A stretch of 64,000 nt of DNA from Coffea arabica (lineage: Eukaryota > Streptophyta > Magnoliopsida > Gentianales > Rubiaceae): the NCBI RefSeq assembly GCF_036785885.1, contig NC_092312.1, positions 12,790,001-12,854,000 of the forward strand, given 5' to 3'. The translations under genes were made by a program, and so were the position numbers. The notes below the pieces were generated by a model. The model worked only from the letters and a program-made list of their open reading frames with translations. It searched no databases and was not told the origin of the DNA. Below, piece after piece: positions 46,510 to 60,400 of the stretch. Each line of letters opens with the position of its first letter. The stretch's first letter is position 1.

Positions 46510-49500
46510 CTTTGTCTTGGTACGTACTTTGTTGAGATGCAGAGAGTTTATATAATCCTCATTAGTCCTTTCTCTTTAACTTAATTGAGGAAAATTTTTT
46601 GTTAGTTATGTTCGAGAGTTCGAAGTTTTGTCAAATAAATTTGAGACATATATTATTTTTTTATCAGCTTTTTTCCTGTTCTATACTCACCAAAAAAAAA
46701 AAAGGTGTATATATGTCCACTGTGATAAATCTAAAATTATCATTCACCCTCTCTCAATTGTAAGACTTTAGCAGCACAAAATAAGCCCTCTTATGATTGA
46801 AAAGGATAAGTACCGAATCCACCGCTTATTATGTACGTTTAAGGCACATAATAAAAGAACCATTCGAACCAAATTTTGTCATCTAAATTGTTTCAATTTT
46901 ATTAGTTTTTCTCGCATGTTCACCCCCTAAATTGTCTATAGCTCTCCTTCCCTTTTGCATTGCACACTCTAGATTTTCTCAAATTTCTTTCATTCTTTAC
47001 ATTTCCCCAAAGAGCAATAAAATATTTACCTGTGCTCTATTGCAAATTTAAAGATTACCTAGAGAAATAGAGAGAAATAACTTGAACTTAATTTATCGAT
47101 CTGTCAGTAAGTATGAATGCGTGTATTAAAAGTATGTGCGTATTTATACAACTTTGGAGCTGCTACTTGAAGTTTTGATTTTCTCTCCATTACTTTTAAT
47201 AACTCAAGAACAAAAGCAGCTTATAGGAGTAGTGGTAATTTCGCAATCAATTTGCGAACGGCGGAAGCGGTAACCTTGCTTGGCGCGAGTCTTTCTATGT
47301 TTAGCAGCAAATTCTAAGTGCTATCAACAAACCGGTAATCGGATCGAAGAACAAAAGGATCAAACAACAAACAATGTTCAAACAATGTACATCCCACAAG
47401 TCAAAACCAAGGCATTTGGTCTAATTTCAGGTCAGACTAACTCTACTTTGCGCTCTTAAAAACATATACCATCACTTTCCACTTTGCGTTCTAAATTTCA
47501 ATTTTAAACACTTTGCACCCTAAACTCTTAATTTTAGACACTTTGAATTCTAAACTCTCATGTTTGCCCGCCCCCCCCCCAAAATTTAAATCCAATCGAT
47601 AATTACATTCGCAAAATTAATGAGAGAAAAAATGGTGAAAATTGATGATAATGTACTGTTTTGTTCTAATTATAATCCCTTAGCTTTTTTAACCATTTTC
47701 AACACATTATCATTAATTTACATGGTCTCAATCACTAATATTGTTAGCAAAATAAACGAGATAAAAGATGGTGCAAAGTAATGATAATGCATTGTTTTAT
47801 TTTTGCTACGATATCTTGGCACCTTTTGACCATATTTGACATATGATCATTGATTTGTTGGATCTTCTATGCATTTAATTTTGCTAAAGTTATCATTCAT
47901 TTGATGTAAAATGTGGATAAATTTGAGAGTTTAGGGTGTAAAGTGTCCAAAATTAAAGTTTAGGGTATAATGTAAGAAAGTGATACAAGTTTGGGAGTGT
48001 AAAAGTGGAATTAATTAGTTCTTTCAAGTCTATTTTTTGGCAAGTTTTTATCAAGAAAAAATTGAGGAGATCTATTCAACCCTCATAAGAAAAAATTATT
48101 ACCTAAAGTAAATGTGAAGTTCTCTACATTCCATCTAGTTAATGAAATGTTGCTCCCAAATTCAGGGTTTGAATTTTGGATCTAGCAGTTGGGGGTAGGA
48201 AGGATGTCGGGAGGGGTGAAAAGGTCAAAAAAAAAGAATAAATAAAAAAATAATGTAGAACAAAATGAAGAACTATCTATAATTGAAGATGTCCAATAGG
48301 ATAGTGTTGGGGAACTATCTATATTACCACTACTAACTACTAACTACTAAGTAGTAGTAGTAGTATAATTTGACCATGCACATGATCACAATGAATGTTC
48401 CTTTTTTCTAATACAATTGGAGATCAGATGGGTGGGTATGTGTGTCTTAGCGAGAAATGCGCTAACCGCATTCACTAAATGCAAACGTGCATGCAGTAAA
48501 TACACTACATGTGTTTGCTTCAATGCACAAATAAAATATTGCATCTTCAGTGCCTAACTGCAATTTTGTTGAAATAATGAAGACCACGAACTGAAATTTT
48601 TTTTTTTTTTTTTTTATAAAAAAAACCCTGAAAAAAAGTAAGAAAGAATAAAGAATGATAAAAGTTTTTTTTTTTTTTTGGCCCTAGAATTTCCAAGAGC
48701 GACAGGAGAGAATGAGGGATTGGTGACTCAACTGCACTGAAGACAAAACGTAGCAGCAGCAATGTTAATCTCAAAACCAGAACCAAGTGGAAACAGCTTC
48801 CAAGACATTTCTGAGCTAGTTTCACATATCGCAATTTAAGGACGAATCCAGAGGGAAATACCCTCTCTTTTTTTTTTTTTCCCCATTTTCCTTGTTAAGA
48901 AAGGCTACACGACCGATATTTGCTTTAATTTTTTTTTTGTCTGCTTAAAATCAATTCTTCAGGGCTCCTTTACGAAATCGATAAAAATAGATTCTGGGTT
49001 GTGATTTCTCCTGGAATCTAATCTTCATTTCTTTAACTACTCTTATTTATTATTATTATTATTTATTTTTCGACCTAAAGCCAAAATGGCTATTGGGTTA
49101 TGTCTATAATTATGTTTAGATATTTTATCTATCTGGTCATAAGGTAAGAATTTATGGTATCCAATTTATTTCTCTGATCGATCGGCGAATCACGGAAAAA
49201 CCCAGCAGTAAATTTTTTTTTTTTTTTTAACAATAATCTGCTCTTTTATCATCTGGAAAAAATATATTAATCCTGGGAAATTGGGTAGGAGTTAAAGAAA
49301 CCACCTAAGCAACTTTAAATAGTTTCTCTTTGACAAACTGAAGAAAAAAAAAAAGAATTCACTTCTGATTTTAGATATTTATTCATTCATTCAGAAAATG
49401 ACAACCGAATGATGGGAATGTCAATATTTGAAGAATTCTATAAGATTGCTTAACAAAGCTGGGAATGTCAAACATGTCAATAAAAAATGGTTTTGGCCGT

Positions 49501-51201
49501 TAATTATCGGTAATGAGTTTCTTAGCATATATTCCAAGGGATTAAGAATCTTCGTGCATTTAACGTGTCCCGATGAATCCCGGCGGTATTGCCCCCACAT
49601 AATAAAGAGAACTGAGTAGCTTAATCCTGTTTAAGGAATTGAATTAGACTTTAGACATATTATTCTGATTCTCAACAAAGACATGATTATGGCTCCCTAG
49701 GCTAAGTACTCTTGGTTTATTGGAGTCTTTCTAATGTGCGGATACACGATATCAAAAAATAAAAAACATATGTTAATAAGGACGAAGTCCATTCAATCAC
49801 TATTTGTGAACTAAACAATTCGCCATTAAGAAATCTTTTATATACTTGCAGTGTATACATTATCGATCTTATAGTAACTAATCTCAATTTGAATTTAAAA
49901 TTAAAATTTTGCACGTGAAGTACTCATTCAAACCCAATAATATATGCATTGTGATATAGTATAAAAGATTAACCCTCGTGAAATACTAATTGTCTTCTTG
50001 TTCGCACACATTCATTAACTCTCCTTGACGATAAGCTTTTCACCTCAACGAATCCTCTATACCACGCCCTGTTTTACATCCTATCCCACTCTTTCTAATC
50101 ATGCCAAGTATCCATTTATAAACAAAATCCTAAAGCAATCCAACTCGGACCATATTTAATTAGTTAACCGATTAATCGGGCAGAAAAACTTAATCTCTAT
50201 AACCGGTTATCAATTAAAATAAAAACCCAATCACAAAATTAGAGATTAAACAAGGGAAAAAAAATCATCCCCAAGAAATATATGTGGATATTATTAAACA
50301 ATAATGGAATTGTGTGGTAGGACGTGAAACCATAAGGATATAAGACAGTAGTGATTTACCCAAGAAATTAATATGCTCGAGCAAAAAAGACCATCCCTCC
50401 AATCTGTTGGAAATTGGAATCGATACCAAGCCTTATTTTGATAATGATAAATAATTTTGTTTTAGTGCACGAAATATATTCCATGCATTTCTTGGTAATT
50501 TGAATCCTGCAAGGCGGTGGGCTGAAACGTCAAATGCGTTACCATGATGCGGATTCCATTTCCAACATTGCACATCAGCAACCGGTTCCTTGTCTCTATC
50601 ACAGGCCCAAACGGAAGCACGACGCTATTGGGTTTGGCGGACTTTCGACATGCCGGAATAGCATAGCTTGTGCAATCAACCAGCCAATATCTGTCCCCAG
50701 ATTAGTCGGAAAGAATAATATTAGTCTGGTTAGTGTGATATTTCGCTTGAAATCTTCGGTTCCAGATTTCGCCTCTGTATTGTCTGCCCCATCCTTATTT
50801 ATTTAGCTTCTAAGTGTATTGATTAATACTTCTTAGAATTTTATTGTGGATAAGTACAGCGATTAATAACTCATAGGATTCTATTGGTGATAAATCCAGC
50901 ATCACAATACACGTATCAATAAATAAATAAAGACGGGACAGACAAGACAAATGATTTGAAGCGGTGATATTGTGACTTGACTCTTGATGTCTCTTCTCAC
51001 ATTTGGAGTTTCTCATAAAATCAAAAATGCCAATAACTAACTTTTTTTTTTTTTTTTTTTTGAAAAAAAAGGATGTCAATCATTACTCATCAGTTGATAA
51101 AACAAAAAAAAAAAAAGTAGGTAATACTGCCTTGAGAACTCTTAAAAAAAAAAAAAAAAAAAACCTACCTTGAGAGGAAGTTGTTTGAAAATAAAAAAGA
51201 A
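46510..51201. other. Long intergenic region, AT-rich, with a possible decayed TIR element
   Basis: Only short unsupported frames are present, several made by T- or A-runs (48599-48615, 48665-48680, 49207-49226, 51042-51061, 51144-51163). Between 47442 and about 48010 the two ends are inverted relative to each other (CACTTTGC..CCTAAACT on the left; its complement on the right), suggesting an old MULE-like MITE without a detectable duplication. Confidence 0.4.
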
Positions 51202-51209
51202 GATTGAAC

Positions 51210-51819
51210 CTCTGTTTTCAAACTCGGATCGGACCGGCCGGTCGAACCGGTTGAACCGGGAACCGGCCAGGTAGCCGGTCCGAGTCACATTAGAAAACCG
51301 GAAATTTAAAACCCGGTCAAAGCCGGTCAAAAACCGGGTTTGACCGGGTTTGACCGGGAAAAAACCGGTTTTTCCGGTTCAACAGTATTTTTTTAAAAAA
51401 AAAATTCAAACTTTTTAATATTATGTTTTGACCCCCTAAATTGTTAAAACTTATTGATATACCTCAAATATTTGATACTTTATAAATATTGTCCTAAAAT
51501 TTGATGTTATTTTTCAATTAAATTCATAATTTTAATTCTAAACTTGTTAATATTTATTAAATAATATAAATTGCTACTTGATTGTTCTAATTTCTTTGTA
51601 TTTTCTTGTTAAATATATTTGAAACATCAAATATATATGAATATGCCTTTATTAATATCAATATATTATTAGATATTATATATATAACATTTTAATTTTA
51701 AAATAATTTTTATTTATGACGTCATCCGGTTCGACCCCTATCGACCCCCGGTCGAACCCATTGACCCCTGACCCCTGACCTCGGCCGAGTCGCTATCCGG
51801 TCCGGTTCTGAAAACATAG
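51210..51819. mobile_element. hAT-like element with 8-bp target duplication
   Basis: The ends are CTCTGTTTTCAAACTCGG on the left and, on the other strand, CTATGTTTTCAGAACCGG on the right. Both continue into many CCGG/GACCGG motifs. GATTGAAC flanks the element (51202-51209 and 51820-51827). The interior is AT-rich without coding sequence, with CG-rich arms. Confidence 0.82.
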
Positions 51820-52342
51820 GATTGAACCCATAATCTTCGCAGTTTGCCTTTTAAAGGAGGAGTTAGAAGTGGAAAAGAGTGCTGAAATGAGTCAATTAGA
51901 GTGAGAAGGGGTCAGAGGCAGGAAGAGAGGAAATGGTGCAGTAGTGCAACTATAGCAATTAAGAGTCCAACGCCTATATTACGTTCTATTACCAATACAA
52001 AAGAAACACAGTCTCTCATTTTCTAGTTTCTCCTCAACTCATTATCTAGAACGAAATGTTTCTTAACATTTCCAAATTTAAGGACTACGTGAAAATGAAT
52101 GGTTTGAATTCCAGAAATTAGCACCCATTGTAATTGTATTATGAGAAGCTCTTTTAACAGTTTCTTGTATGTGATGAAAAAGGTGTACATATACATTCAA
52201 CATTGTAGCAGCAAATACTACAACATCTGATAAGAATATTGAATAATAGAACTGGAGGCACCTGGAGTGGCCTTCCATATCTTACCAAAAAAAAAAAAAA
52301 AAAAAAAATTGAAATTCTTCAATTGGCGAAACAGATCAAAAT

Positions 52343-54629
<2,287 letters not shown>

Positions 54630-55175
54630 TCTTGGTGCTCTTCTTAATTATCAGCTGAATTCGCTAATCTAGTTCTTGTAATGAATGACTAACTAGCTAG
54701 TACATATATATGTGCAACTGATTCCTCTGTGCTTTCAATGATTGTCTTTTACGAGGAAAACTATTAAGGAAGTATTGATGAAATCTTAAAGAAAATTGTA
54801 GTGGAGGGGTTGGCATTTAAAAACTCAGGCATACCACCTAGAAAATGATATGATTGCTTTCTAGACTTTTTCTTTACTTTGAGTTGAAGGCCAGAGGCAG
54901 ACTAAATGTAGCAAAGTAGGTGTAGTGCTGGTGTTGGTTGGTTAAGTGTTTGGGAAGGGATTAGAAACAAAGAGGATTGCTTGATTTACTAACCTAGTAT
55001 GATTGTCTACGCAGAAAATATCCCAAAAGAAGTGACCTAAAAGTGATATCTCAGGGTGGTGTCACCCATTACTTTCAGGCTGCCTTCCAGATCTGAACAC
55101 ATGTGGTTAGAAGGAGGCTAAATTAGATTAGAGCCCATTCAAAGATTTAAACTGTAAGAAAAATGAAAGATAATA
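54630..55175 (-). promoter_or_regulatory. 5' UTR and promoter region of the ROP gene
   Basis: Non-coding, upstream of the ROP start on the minus strand. An AT-alternating stretch (about 54701-54711, ACATATATATG) could serve as a TATA region about 75 bp before the ATG, but this is weak. Confidence 0.35.
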
Positions 55176-55525
55176 CTCCCTCCGTCCCGTTTTGTTAGTT
55201 TTGGTTTTTTTTTCACACAGATTAAGAAAGTGTAATTAATTTGGTTGGAAACATAAATTTAGATTAATAATTTCCTAAAATACCCTTATGCTAATCACGA
55301 AGAGTGCCAATTAATATCAGTTACAGCTAATGGGTTAGTATTGGAAAAGCTCAATGTATTCAATGTAGTGGGTTAGTATTTAATAACAATGTATTAATAA
55401 CAAGATATTTAATAAGGGTATTTTAGACAATTTGAAAGATTACTACATTCCTTAATGGGAAAGTGGACTACAATTTGGGACAAATGGAAAAGGAAAACAA
55501 GACTATTAAAGTGGGACGGAGGGAG
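55176..55525. mobile_element. Stowaway-type (Tc1/mariner) MITE
   Basis: CTCCCTCCGTCCC at the left and GGGACGGAGGGAG at the right are perfect inverted repeats of the plant Stowaway signature, flanked by TA on both sides (55174-55175 and 55526-55527). The 350-bp interior is AT-rich and non-coding. Confidence 0.93.
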
Positions 55526-56567
55526 TAAAAGATTTATTTTCAACAATGTGTGCCCTGAGATTAGTAGTTGGCATACAAACACAACTTACCATTTGGTGTA
55601 CACACGTCGACAATTTTAATACGCTTAATTAATTTGAGAATTTTTTTATTTTTTGTTTCAATAGTTCATAAATTAAGTGAGTGCTTCAGATTTTTATTTC
55701 TTGCTGTAACTTGAGTCGAATCAAATCTAGCTCGAAGCATGTAAACTTTTTATTTCCTTGTGTGTCCCGCTTTTTCTATCTTAAATTTTTGGTATAAAAG
55801 CAAGCTTAGGATTCGAAGGTTGGGCGATGGGGAGGATATTCTACTATTCGAAGCACATTACGACAAAATTCATATTCCAAGTCCTGACAACTCTGATTTG
55901 TTGGTTTGTGGCTTGCAATTTAATGCAATAAAAGACAAATATGAACTATTTCAACAAGAAATTGTTACACCAAAAAAAATAATGATAAGGTCAAAAAATA
56001 AAAAGTAGGATTTCATTTCCCAGTATGATAGACCTTGGACAGGCCTAAATAAACTAAATGTAGGTATATTGGGCCGAAATTGGGCTTAAGCTACAACGAC
56101 CCAAATGTCCCATATCAGTCTTGGATGCCTTGCAGATTAATCTCGCTAGACTAGACTCATATTTCCTTTTCCTCTCCCGAAAATATTTCCATGTTTTTTG
56201 ATTGGGCAAACCCTCTTCAAAAAGTTACCGTCCAGAATTACCTTTGGACGGAACCCTAATAATAAGGACTCCTACTAGAACTTTGTCTTTTTAGTTGATT
56301 AAGTTTCACCCGAATTCAGTTTAACGTTCTTCAAAATCCCAAGAAAATCTCTCTTCTTCTGCTGCATGCACCTCAAGGCAAACAAGTAGCAGATTTCCCA
56401 ACTCCATCGCCAAATTACTTTAATCAAAAAGAGGTTAGTCGTCCAACGTTTTTTGTTTTTCTTATCTTGTAGGATAGGGAAATCTTTCACAAGGTTTTCT
56501 TGCTTGTTTCAAGAAATTTTTTTTTTATTTTCGCCTAATTTCTTACTTCTTATTTGGTCCGGTCGAC

Positions 56568-56591
56568 ATGGATGTTAGGGATGCTGGATGA
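56568..56591 (+). promoter_or_regulatory. Seven-codon upstream frame overlapping the LBD start
   Basis: ATG 56568 has a reasonable context (GACATGG) but is out of frame with the LBD coding sequence and ends at TGA 56589-56591 after seven codons. It begins four bases before the LBD ATG at 56572, so ribosomes could initiate at either, which would lower LBD translation. Confidence 0.5.
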
Positions 56592-57495
56592 TGATGATAG
56601 CAACAGCAACAACAACAATACAACCTCGAACGAGGATGAAAATAATAAAAACAACGACAAAGACAACAATGTAGAAGTCGGTAATCGCCCTGCATGCTCT
56701 GCGTGCAAGCATCAAAGGAAAAAGTGCAAAAAAGAAGAATGTCCCATGTTAAAGCACTTTCCAGCGGAGAAGGCTGATATCTTCAGTGCAGTTCACAAAG
56801 TTTTCGGCGTATCCAACGTATCTAAGATCATCAAAGTCTTAGAACCGCATGAACAGGAGAGAGCAGTCGAGTCTCTTGAATGGGAAGCATTGGGGTGGAA
56901 GAAGGATAAGGTGCATGGACCTTTAGGTATGTACAAAAGTTTGGAAGAACAGAACCTACTGATCATCGAGAAGAACCAGAAACTGTTCGAACAGAATCAG
57001 AAGTTGCAAGAAGAGAATAGATCCCTGAAGGAAGGTCTCAGATCAATGCAACAGTCTCCAACAGAGAACTGTAGTAATAACGCTGGGGTGCTAGCCCTCC
57101 ATCCTGGGGCTGGAAACGTGATGAATTATTACCATGGAAGTGGAGGTTTATCACTAGAACCAGGAATAACTAATGCTGCTCCAGTTTCTGCGGCAAGATT
57201 TTTACAAGATCAACGTGGAAGAGAAGTTTTACCTGTTGCTGCTGCTGCATACTACGATGTAAATCATGCACAAGCAGTGCTAGCCAATATGGGAAGCCAT
57301 CATGCGGGTCAAAGCAGTAGAGCAGGTTATTCTTTGGCCAATGGATTGTATAGTCGCTATTCCACTTCTCATCCTTCCATTGATAGGCGAAGTAGCAATC
57401 AAGTGATGCCTTTGTTTGGATACCCTAGTTCTCAACAGCTTCAATTCATCAATTCTGGTCAGAGAAACACTCCAGGTAATCTTAAATTCTTTTAA
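56572..57495 (+). CDS. LOB-domain (LBD/ASL) transcription factor
   Basis: The frame from ATG 56572 encodes 307 residues; a longer frame upstream starts only with TTG. After an Asn/Asp-rich N-terminus comes the LOB cysteine block CSACKHQRKKCKKEEC (residues 42-57), spaced CX2CX6CX4C, one residue more than the usual CX3C. The GAS-type block follows (FSAVHKVFGVSNVSKIIKVL), with HGPLGMY near the end of the domain. A coiled coil (LLIIEKNQKLFEQNQKLQEE) replaces the typical leucine-zipper-like motif position. LBD proteins bind DNA as dimers in the nucleus and regulate organ boundaries and lateral organ or pollen development. The C-terminus ends at a possible donor (CCAG|GTAATC at 57475), so another exon is possible but none was found. 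The divergent domain suggests a specialised clade member. Confidence 0.85.
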   Translation: MLGMLDDDDSNSNNNNTTSNEDENNKNNDKDNNVEVGNRPACSACKHQRKKCKKEECPMLKHFPAEKADIFSAVHKVFGVSNVSKIIKVLEPHEQERAVESLEWEALGWKKDKVHGPLGMYKSLEEQNLLIIEKNQKLFEQNQKLQEENRSLKEGLRSMQQSPTENCSNNAGVLALHPGAGNVMNYYHGSGGLSLEPGITNAAPVSAARFLQDQRGREVLPVAAAAYYDVNHAQAVLANMGSHHAGQSSRAGYSLANGLYSRYSTSHPSIDRRSSNQVMPLFGYPSSQQLQFINSGQRNTPGNLKFF

Positions 57496-60400
57496 TTTTT
57501 GAGCTTTTAGTCTTTCATCACCTATTTGTAATCATGGGATTTATAACAAACAATTAATCATGGGATTTATTCCACTATTTGTTTGATCACCGTATGTTTT
57601 TTCCATCTCGATTTTGCGTTCACCATTGAAAGGTTGCTCTACTTTTTGAGCTAACAATAACAACCCTCAAAATACATAGGCAATACTATTAGCCGACTAT
57701 ATTTTGCTATTCAGTCTGGGCAGAAAAAAATTTGTCTCTAGACCAAAACCATGCCCAATGCTACTATCTACAACAAAAGAATCCCTTCTTCGAGCTTGTT
57801 AGTAATTTAATTTTAAGCCATAAATCTTGAAAGTTTAGTTTTGCATAGTGAATAACTAGACATTAGTGTTTTGACAGACTAATCTTGTGACTCTTCTTCT
57901 CTAACAGATTACTTTTCTAATATTACATTAATTACAATAATCAAGAAAACGGGTTAAAAGCGTGTTGTTTTGTGTTTATCTAGGGTGCGTCTTTTAGAGG
58001 TTGATCTAGAAGTGTTTAGAATTCCGTGGTGTTTTGAGATAAAAGTACAATAAAAGACTTAATGTACTCTGGCATGTTCTGTTGAGTTGTATTCTGGTTA
58101 TGAATTGCTCGGCATAATTATTACAAGATTTGCTATAAACTCTCACAAAATTATATTGTAACCATAAATTTTGTTTATGTACACTATATGGATGGAAATA
58201 CACCAAATCTTTGCAAAAATAACACTAAATTCTGTAAAATTTACACGAATGAGCAGAGTAGTAGTTTGAGAGTTACAGACATTTTCTAACCTTTTTTTTT
58301 GTTGTATTTTAATATAATTAAACAATTTCATTAACCTCCTAACGAAACCTAAATTTTAGGTACTTTCACCCCTAAAAAATAGACACACACGTGGTTTCTT
58401 AAAATCTAAGGCATGAATGGATAATAACTTACATTTATGTTGTATTTGTGAAATCCCAGCGCTGTAATCCTACTTATGAATTAGGTATTATTTCCTTTTT
58501 CATTTTCATGTCCATTGACCATTGAGAATATGTGATTTTTTATCGCACCATTCTCTAACTAACTTGTGTTGGACAAAATTTTGATGATACACATATAGCT
58601 AGAATAAAAGTAATGTTTATAATTTGATGAAAGATTGACACTAAGTTAAACAGTAGTATTTGATTTTTTTAGTATAGTCAATAAGTCTTTCAATTTATAA
58701 CAAAATTCATTGAACTCATACATTTAGCCCCACGACCACTGCCATCCATCACCACTAGTATTTATCACCGCCACCACCCTCTCCCTCCCTCTTCCTCGCC
58801 CTCTTTCTCCCCTACTTCCTCCTTCCTTTCCTTCCCTTCACTAGCCCCCTTCCCTTGGGAGCTCCCACCAAAGCTCGCTCTAGTTGCAACTAGATCTTAG
58901 ATCGCAGCCTCTCATATCACAATTGAAGCTCCCAAAGAAGCGGGAGGAGAGACCAATGGGGGGAAGGAAAGGGAAGGAAATGGAAGAGAAGCCAGACGGA
59001 GAACGAAAAAGGAAAAAAAAGAGGATGAAAAGGAAGAATGAGAAGAGAAGAGAAGGGAGGGGATTGGTGGTGGTGGTGACAGGAATTATTTTAATTTTTA
59101 ATTTTATTATGTGTATTTAAAATTGTATGAATTAGATTTTTTGAAATGTATTACTGTAAACTCCACAAACAAAAACAATCAGCAAAAAAACAACCTAGGC
59201 TCTTAAGCTTTACTACGTACCAAAGTTCACGGCTTGTAAGACTACTTACAACTTGTGGAAAAAGATAAGCCTGCGATCATACTTAAATTATACTTTTTCC
59301 ATGCTATCCTTCCTTGCTGAGTTGGTTGTTTCACATTATTGCAGATAATCGGTAGAGTCATATCGATCCGAAACTGATGGAGGATCCCACCAAGAAACAA
59401 CAATGAATAAGTGCGTCAGATTTCTTCTTTTCTCAGCCCGCAAACGAATTTCGTTGACGCATGAAATATATAGATTTTTTTTACATGAAATACGTTGCTT
59501 TAAAAATCCATTGTTGAAACTTTGTTCGTGTTTCCTATACAATCATTTTCAGTAAAACCAGTACAATTACTGCGATGTTTCTTTTCTACATCTTTGGTTC
59601 ATCGGCGCAAACTTTTGTGCTTGCCCATTTCATGATGTCACAGAAGCCCATTACTATGTCTTTCCTATGTTGGACTTCCAAAAATATTGAGGGTCTTACT
59701 TATCCAAGATGGGCTTTTGTGAAGAATGGGCACGGACCAAGTTGGTAGCTTCAAGTTTGGATGTGCCACTTCCATTATTCTCAATTGCTATACAAATTCC
59801 ATTATTATCAATTACTATACAAACTAATATAAATATAAATCATTTTTTCATATATATAAATAGAATAATTGTGATGCTAATTGGTATCTTAGCAGAAAAT
59901 CTAATAAAATATAGAGTGTAACTTGGACATTTTTTTTTTGGCTAAAATAATCTTGTTTTGAAAATTAACATTATTCGAAATCATATTTCTATTCTAATGT
60001 TCTGGCTTCCTCTTGTATTCCATCCCAACTTCTTATTTTCTCCTCACTCCCACTTTTTCTTCATTTTTTTTATTGTGTTAGATTCAAAAAATGAGATTTG
60101 TCTGTGAGGAACCAAACTCACCTTTTTTTTTCTTTAACAAGTTCATATAACAATTCAATTAAGAAATATTTTCTTATTTTACTTGATGTTATATGGATAA
60201 GTTCTGTGATAGTCAAGTCATACACACAAGATATAAGTTTCATCTCTGAATGTTCAACTATATTGAAGATTCTTTGACATTTAGATCACTAACTTACACG
60301 CAACTATTTAATTAGTCTAGCAAGTTTTAAGTAGTTAAAGTGGCACTAGTGCCTTTCCTACAGCAATAGCATGAGTCAACAGACAAAGACTGGAATTTAG

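Noticed and set aside
50534-50806. 90-residue frame in intergenic DNA
   Set aside because: No recognisable motif, no transcript-like context and no relatives in the window.
55760-56008. 82-residue frame upstream of the LBD gene
   Set aside because: No recognisable domain and poor start context; may be chance.
58884-59120. Lys/Arg/Glu-rich 78-residue frame
   Set aside because: Low-complexity reading of a polypurine tract.
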